DNA of 64,000 bases from Actinomycetota bacterium (GTDB taxonomy: Bacteria; Actinomycetota; Actinomycetes; Streptosporangiales; Streptosporangiaceae): positions 1-64,000 of the forward strand of contig JAFAYQ010000058.1 of NCBI GenBank assembly GCA_019240215.1, read 5' to 3'. Below, piece by piece: positions 61,438-64,000 of the stretch. A program made the position numbers and the translations under genes. Each line of letters opens with the position of its first letter. Position 1 is the first letter of the stretch. Under the pieces are notes generated by a model that saw only the letters and a list, made by a program, of their open reading frames with translations, ran no database searches and was not told where the DNA came from.

Positions 61438-61604
61438 GGCTGACTTCGGCTGGCCCCGGTCGGCTGGCCACGCTGAAGCCGTCCGGCATCCCGGCTTACC
61501 GGCCACCCCTGGGCCATCCCCTTCCAGCCTTCTCCACTCCGCCCTGTGTGCCGACATGGCGCATCCGGTTGATTTTGTGGATGAAAAAGGGACAGGGTGT
61601 TGAT

Positions 61605-62717
61605 ATGGCACAGCTACGGAGCAGGATAACGGGAGTAGCAGTGGCCACAGCCGGCGTCGCCGCGCTCGTGACCTCGCTGCTGACATCGGGCGGCACCGAC
61701 GCCGGCGCCAACGCCACCACCAGCGCGGCCACCGCCGCCTCGGCCGCCAAGACGTTCAGCAACCCGGTCCTCGGCCCCGGCCAGGACCCGTCCGTGCAGA
61801 CCTACCGGGGCTGGTACTACTTCACCCAGTCGGCGCCGGACGCCAAGAGCATCACGATCCGGCGGTCCCGGTCGATCAAGTCGCTGGCGGCCGCCCCCAA
61901 GACGGTCGTCTGGCAGGCCAGCCAGTCCGGGTCGCCGTGCTGCGACTGGTGGGCGCCCGAGCTGCACCACATCGGCAACCGCTGGTACATCTACACGACC
62001 GCCGACAACGGCAACAACGACAACCACCGGCTGCAGGTCCTCCAGGCCGCCGACCCGCTCGGGCCCTACACCTACAAAGGGCAGCTGACCACGCCGGGCG
62101 GGGACTGGTCGATCGACCCGTCGCCGCTGCAACTGCCGAACGGGCAGCTGTACCTGGCCTGGTCGGGCTGGCCGGGCAGCACCAACGGGGTGCAGAACAT
62201 CTACCTGGCCAAGCTGGCCAACCCGTGGACGATCACCGGCGGCCGGACGCTGCTGAGCACGCCGACCTACTCGTGGGAGACCCAGGCGGGCACGGTCGGG
62301 GTCAAGGTGAACGAGTCGCCGGAGCCGATCGTGCACGGCCACAAGGTGTTCATCACCTACTCGGCCTCCGGCTGCTGGACGCCGGACTACGCGCTCGGCC
62401 TGCTGTCCGCCTCCACCAGCGCCAACCTGCTGGACGCGTCCTCGTGGACCAAGTCGGCCACCCCGGTGTTCCACAGCAACACCGCGGCCGGGATCTACGC
62501 CCCGGCCAGCAACGGGTGGTTCACCTCGCCCGACGGCCGCCAGACCTGGATGGTGTTCCACGCGGTGAACGACTCGGCCGGCAACTGCGGGCTCGAGCGG
62601 GCCGTCTACGCCCAGCCGGTGACCTGGGGCGCCAACGGGTTCCCGCAGCTCGGCGGGCAGCCGCTGCCGCTGACCGCCACGCTGACGGTGCCGTCCGGCG
62701 ACCCCGGAGCGCCCTAA
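61605..62717 (+). CDS. Secreted GH43-family glycosidase (arabinosidase/xylosidase-like)
   Basis: 370 residues from ATG 61605. Signal peptide/anchor region 1-40 (ITGVAVATAGVAALVTSLLT). Five-blade propeller GH43 features: general base Asp in NPVLGPGQDPSVQTY, Asp in WSIDPSPLQLPNG, general acid Glu in VNESPEPIVHGHKVF, and CWTPDYALGLLS. These mark it as a five-bladed GH43 enzyme acting on arabinose- or xylose-containing polysaccharides outside the cell. Two vicinal Cys (SPCCDWWAPEL) are present. Exact specificity unknown. Confidence 0.87.
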   Translation: MAQLRSRITGVAVATAGVAALVTSLLTSGGTDAGANATTSAATAASAAKTFSNPVLGPGQDPSVQTYRGWYYFTQSAPDAKSITIRRSRSIKSLAAAPKTVVWQASQSGSPCCDWWAPELHHIGNRWYIYTTADNGNNDNHRLQVLQAADPLGPYTYKGQLTTPGGDWSIDPSPLQLPNGQLYLAWSGWPGSTNGVQNIYLAKLANPWTITGGRTLLSTPTYSWETQAGTVGVKVNESPEPIVHGHKVFITYSASGCWTPDYALGLLSASTSANLLDASSWTKSATPVFHSNTAAGIYAPASNGWFTSPDGRQTWMVFHAVNDSAGNCGLERAVYAQPVTWGANGFPQLGGQPLPLTATLTVPSGDPGAP

Positions 62718-62752
62718 CCACAACAGCACCCTGACCGGGCCACACTGGAGGC

Positions 62753-63574
62753 ATGCCAGAACCAAACGAACCTGTTCCCGCGGGGCCGTCGGCGGACGGC
62801 GATCAGGATGTCATGGCAGGCATCCAGGGCCTGCACAACCGGATGTATCAGCTCGAGCGGATGCTCACGCTCGGGGAAAAGGCGGCCGCCTTCGAGCACA
62901 AGTTCGCCTTCGTCCCGGCCTGGCGGCGGGAGACCAAAGGCGAGCCGCGCTGGCACATCGTCCTCGCGGTCACCGCCGCGATGTTCCTGCAGACGCCGTT
63001 GTCCGGCGACCTCGTGCTGTTCCGGCCGACCTGGATACTGCCAGCGCTGGAGGTCGCCCTGCTGGTCGTGCTGGTCAGTCTGGAGCGCCAGATGCGCATC
63101 GACCGGCAGTCCAACCTGTTGCGCGTGGTCAGCATGGTCGCGACCGGGCTGCTCAGCGCGGCCAACGCCTGGTCGGTCGTGCGCCTGGTCATGGGGCTGA
63201 TCGAGGGCACCCTGGGCAACAGCGCGGGACCACTGCTGGGCTCCGGTGCCGTCATCTGGCTCACCAACGTGCTGGTGTTCTCGTGGTGGTACTGGGAGCT
63301 GGACCGCGGTGGCCCGGCCGCCCGGGCGCACGGCACCCACCTGTGCCCGGACTTCATGTTCCCGCAGATGAGCGACCCGGAGCTGGCCCCCAAGGACTGG
63401 GAGCCGAACTACTTCGACTACGCCTACCTGGCCTTCACCAACGCGACCGCGTTCAGCCCGACCGACGTCATGCCGATGACCCGCTGGGCCAAGGCGGCGA
63501 TGACCCTCCAGACGATGGTGTCGATCGTGGTGGTGGCGCTGGTGGTGTCCCGGGCGGTCAACATCCTCAAGTAG
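62753..63574 (+). CDS. DUF1345-like integral membrane protein
   Basis: 273 residues with four predicted membrane segments: about 68-85 (WHIVLAVTAAMFLQ), 93-110, 123-150 (VVSMVATGLLSAANAWSVVR) and 245-270. The cytoplasmic-like loop contains the family signature YFDYAYLAFTNATAFSPTDV and MTRWAKAAMTLQTMVSIVVV. Members are uncharacterised; the loop resembles the pore segment of two-TM channels. It converges with, and overlaps by eight bases, the gene at the window end. Confidence 0.78.
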   Translation: MPEPNEPVPAGPSADGDQDVMAGIQGLHNRMYQLERMLTLGEKAAAFEHKFAFVPAWRRETKGEPRWHIVLAVTAAMFLQTPLSGDLVLFRPTWILPALEVALLVVLVSLERQMRIDRQSNLLRVVSMVATGLLSAANAWSVVRLVMGLIEGTLGNSAGPLLGSGAVIWLTNVLVFSWWYWELDRGGPAARAHGTHLCPDFMFPQMSDPELAPKDWEPNYFDYAYLAFTNATAFSPTDVMPMTRWAKAAMTLQTMVSIVVVALVVSRAVNILK

Positions 63575-64000
63575 CGGACGGCTCGTCCCCGCCCGAGAAC
63601 AGCTTCCCGGTACTGAACGTCATCGTGCCGACCTCGGCCCCGGTGACGCGGCGGTGCCGGGCGGGCGGCGGCATCCGGGTGGCGACGGTGGCGACCGACT
63701 CGTCCAGTTCGGTCTGCCACAGCCAGCCCTCGGCCCCCTTGACGGCCGAGCCGAGCAGCGACCCGGACGCCTTGAACGCGGCCGCCAGGGTCGCCCCGAC
63801 CCAGGCCAGCCCGGTGACCAGCCGGGCGGTGGGCGACACGCTGTGCAGGGTGAGCACGGTGACGATCACCCCGGCGGTGGCCAGCACCGCGATCAGGATC
63901 GGCCAGCGGGCGGCGATGATCGCGCGCTTGGCGATCTGCCGGGCGGCGGCCAGGTAACCGGACAGGTTGAGCATGTCGGCGGCCGCCTTCTCACCGGTGA
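63567..64000 (-). CDS. Hypothetical membrane protein, 5' part outside window
   Basis: The open frame continues to the window edge (codons for TGEKAAAD precede the first visible Met at 63974), so the true start is probably to the right. About 144 residues are visible. Two adjacent hydrophobic segments (RWPILIAVLATAGVIVTVLT, ARLVTGLAWVGATLAAAF) are followed by a soluble C-terminus with WLWQTELDESVATVATRMPP. Function not recognised. Confidence 0.6.
   Translation of the reverse strand, partial: TGEKAAADMLNLSGYLAAARQIAKRAIIAARWPILIAVLATAGVIVTVLTLHSVSPTARLVTGLAWVGATLAAAFKASGSLLGSAVKGAEGWLWQTELDESVATVATRMPPPARHRRVTGAEVGTMTFSTGKLFSGGDEPSAT

Larger units (their letters stand above)
61035..61604. other. 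Intergenic region with operator and repeat element (570 bp)
   Basis: No convincing gene. It contains GntR site 2 (61125-61136), the three-core inverted-repeat element (61332-61437) and, from 61438, GC-rich leader sequence to the GH43 start. An open frame exists from 61383 into the GH43 gene but its first 74 codons have poor third-position bias and overlap the repeat, so it is taken as non-coding. Confidence 0.65.

Noticed and set aside
61383-61604. Upstream extension of the GH43 protein
   Set aside because: It starts inside the repeat element, has poor coding bias and would bury the signal peptide 75 residues inside the protein.

Overview
The window is high-GC DNA (roughly 70% or more, with strong G/C third-position preference in genes) from an actinomycete. 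Features supporting this are mycofactocin-pathway genes, several ECF sigma factors, GntR, PucR and Lrp regulators, large Sec-exported glycosidases and probable leaderless starts. A Streptosporangiales-like or related soil actinomycete is plausible, but the genus cannot be read from the sequence. No tRNA, rRNA, IS element, phage gene or CRISPR array was seen.

Layout. (1) 1-8.1 kb: a purine catabolism operon on the + strand: allantoicase (5' end outside the window), urate oxidase, xanthine dehydrogenase small and large subunits, XdhC maturation factor and guanine deaminase. A converging gamma-glutamylcyclotransferase-like gene related to allophanate hydrolase C-termini follows. (2) 8.2-20.4 kb: mixed housekeeping and stress genes: an orphan MmyB-type ligand domain, an ArsR-SRPBCC/VOC pair with a readable leaderless promoter, a DUF885 peptidase-like protein, a STAS protein, a secreted nuclease, a double-domain Lrp regulator divergent from an MFS exporter, and an Old Yellow Enzyme gene divergent from an ECF41-like sigma factor. 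(3) 20.4-24.2 kb: an iron-dependent alcohol dehydrogenase with its own GAF histidine kinase and LuxR-type response regulator. (4) 24.2-32.3 kb: YbjQ-type protein, SigG-like sigma factor, a YefM/YoeB toxin-antitoxin module beside a truncated CGNR zinc-finger gene, SDR, RibD-like reductase and a large secreted GH15 glucodextranase-like enzyme. (5) 32.3-41.8 kb: a probable aromatic or terpenoid catabolic region: P450, VOC dioxygenase-like protein, FAH hydrolase, alpha/beta hydrolase, PucR-type regulator, FAD hydroxylase and carboxylesterase. (6) 41.8-44.5 kb: an NB-ARC/TPR STAND protein with a small partner. (7) 44.5-50.9 kb: the most notable region, a leftward operon of methanol dehydrogenase-type (NDMA-dependent, mycofactocin-class) alcohol dehydrogenase, MoxR ATPase, VWA protein and MftM-like methyltransferase, divergent from mftD. 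(8) 51-55 kb: HAD dehalogenase, ECF sigma/anti-sigma pair, secreted beta-propeller protein and aldo/keto reductase. (9) 55.3-61.1 kb: a GntR-controlled operon of 4-oxalomesaconate tautomerase, extradiol dioxygenase and copper amine oxidase, plus an upstream NAD-binding dehydrogenase sharing the same operator. (10) 61.6-64 kb: a secreted GH43 enzyme, a DUF1345-like membrane protein and a partial gene.

Working together: regions 3 and 7 look like two parts of one alcohol-oxidation programme built on the redox cofactor mycofactocin. The cofactor core genes (mftA, B, C, E, F) are not in this window. The MoxR/VWA pair carries unusual histidine-rich segments and is translationally coupled to the dehydrogenase, which suggests a metal-loading or activation role. 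A second notable observation is a family of short terminal-inverted-repeat elements built from CAATGTCACATTG, present at 51.1 kb and 61.4 kb.
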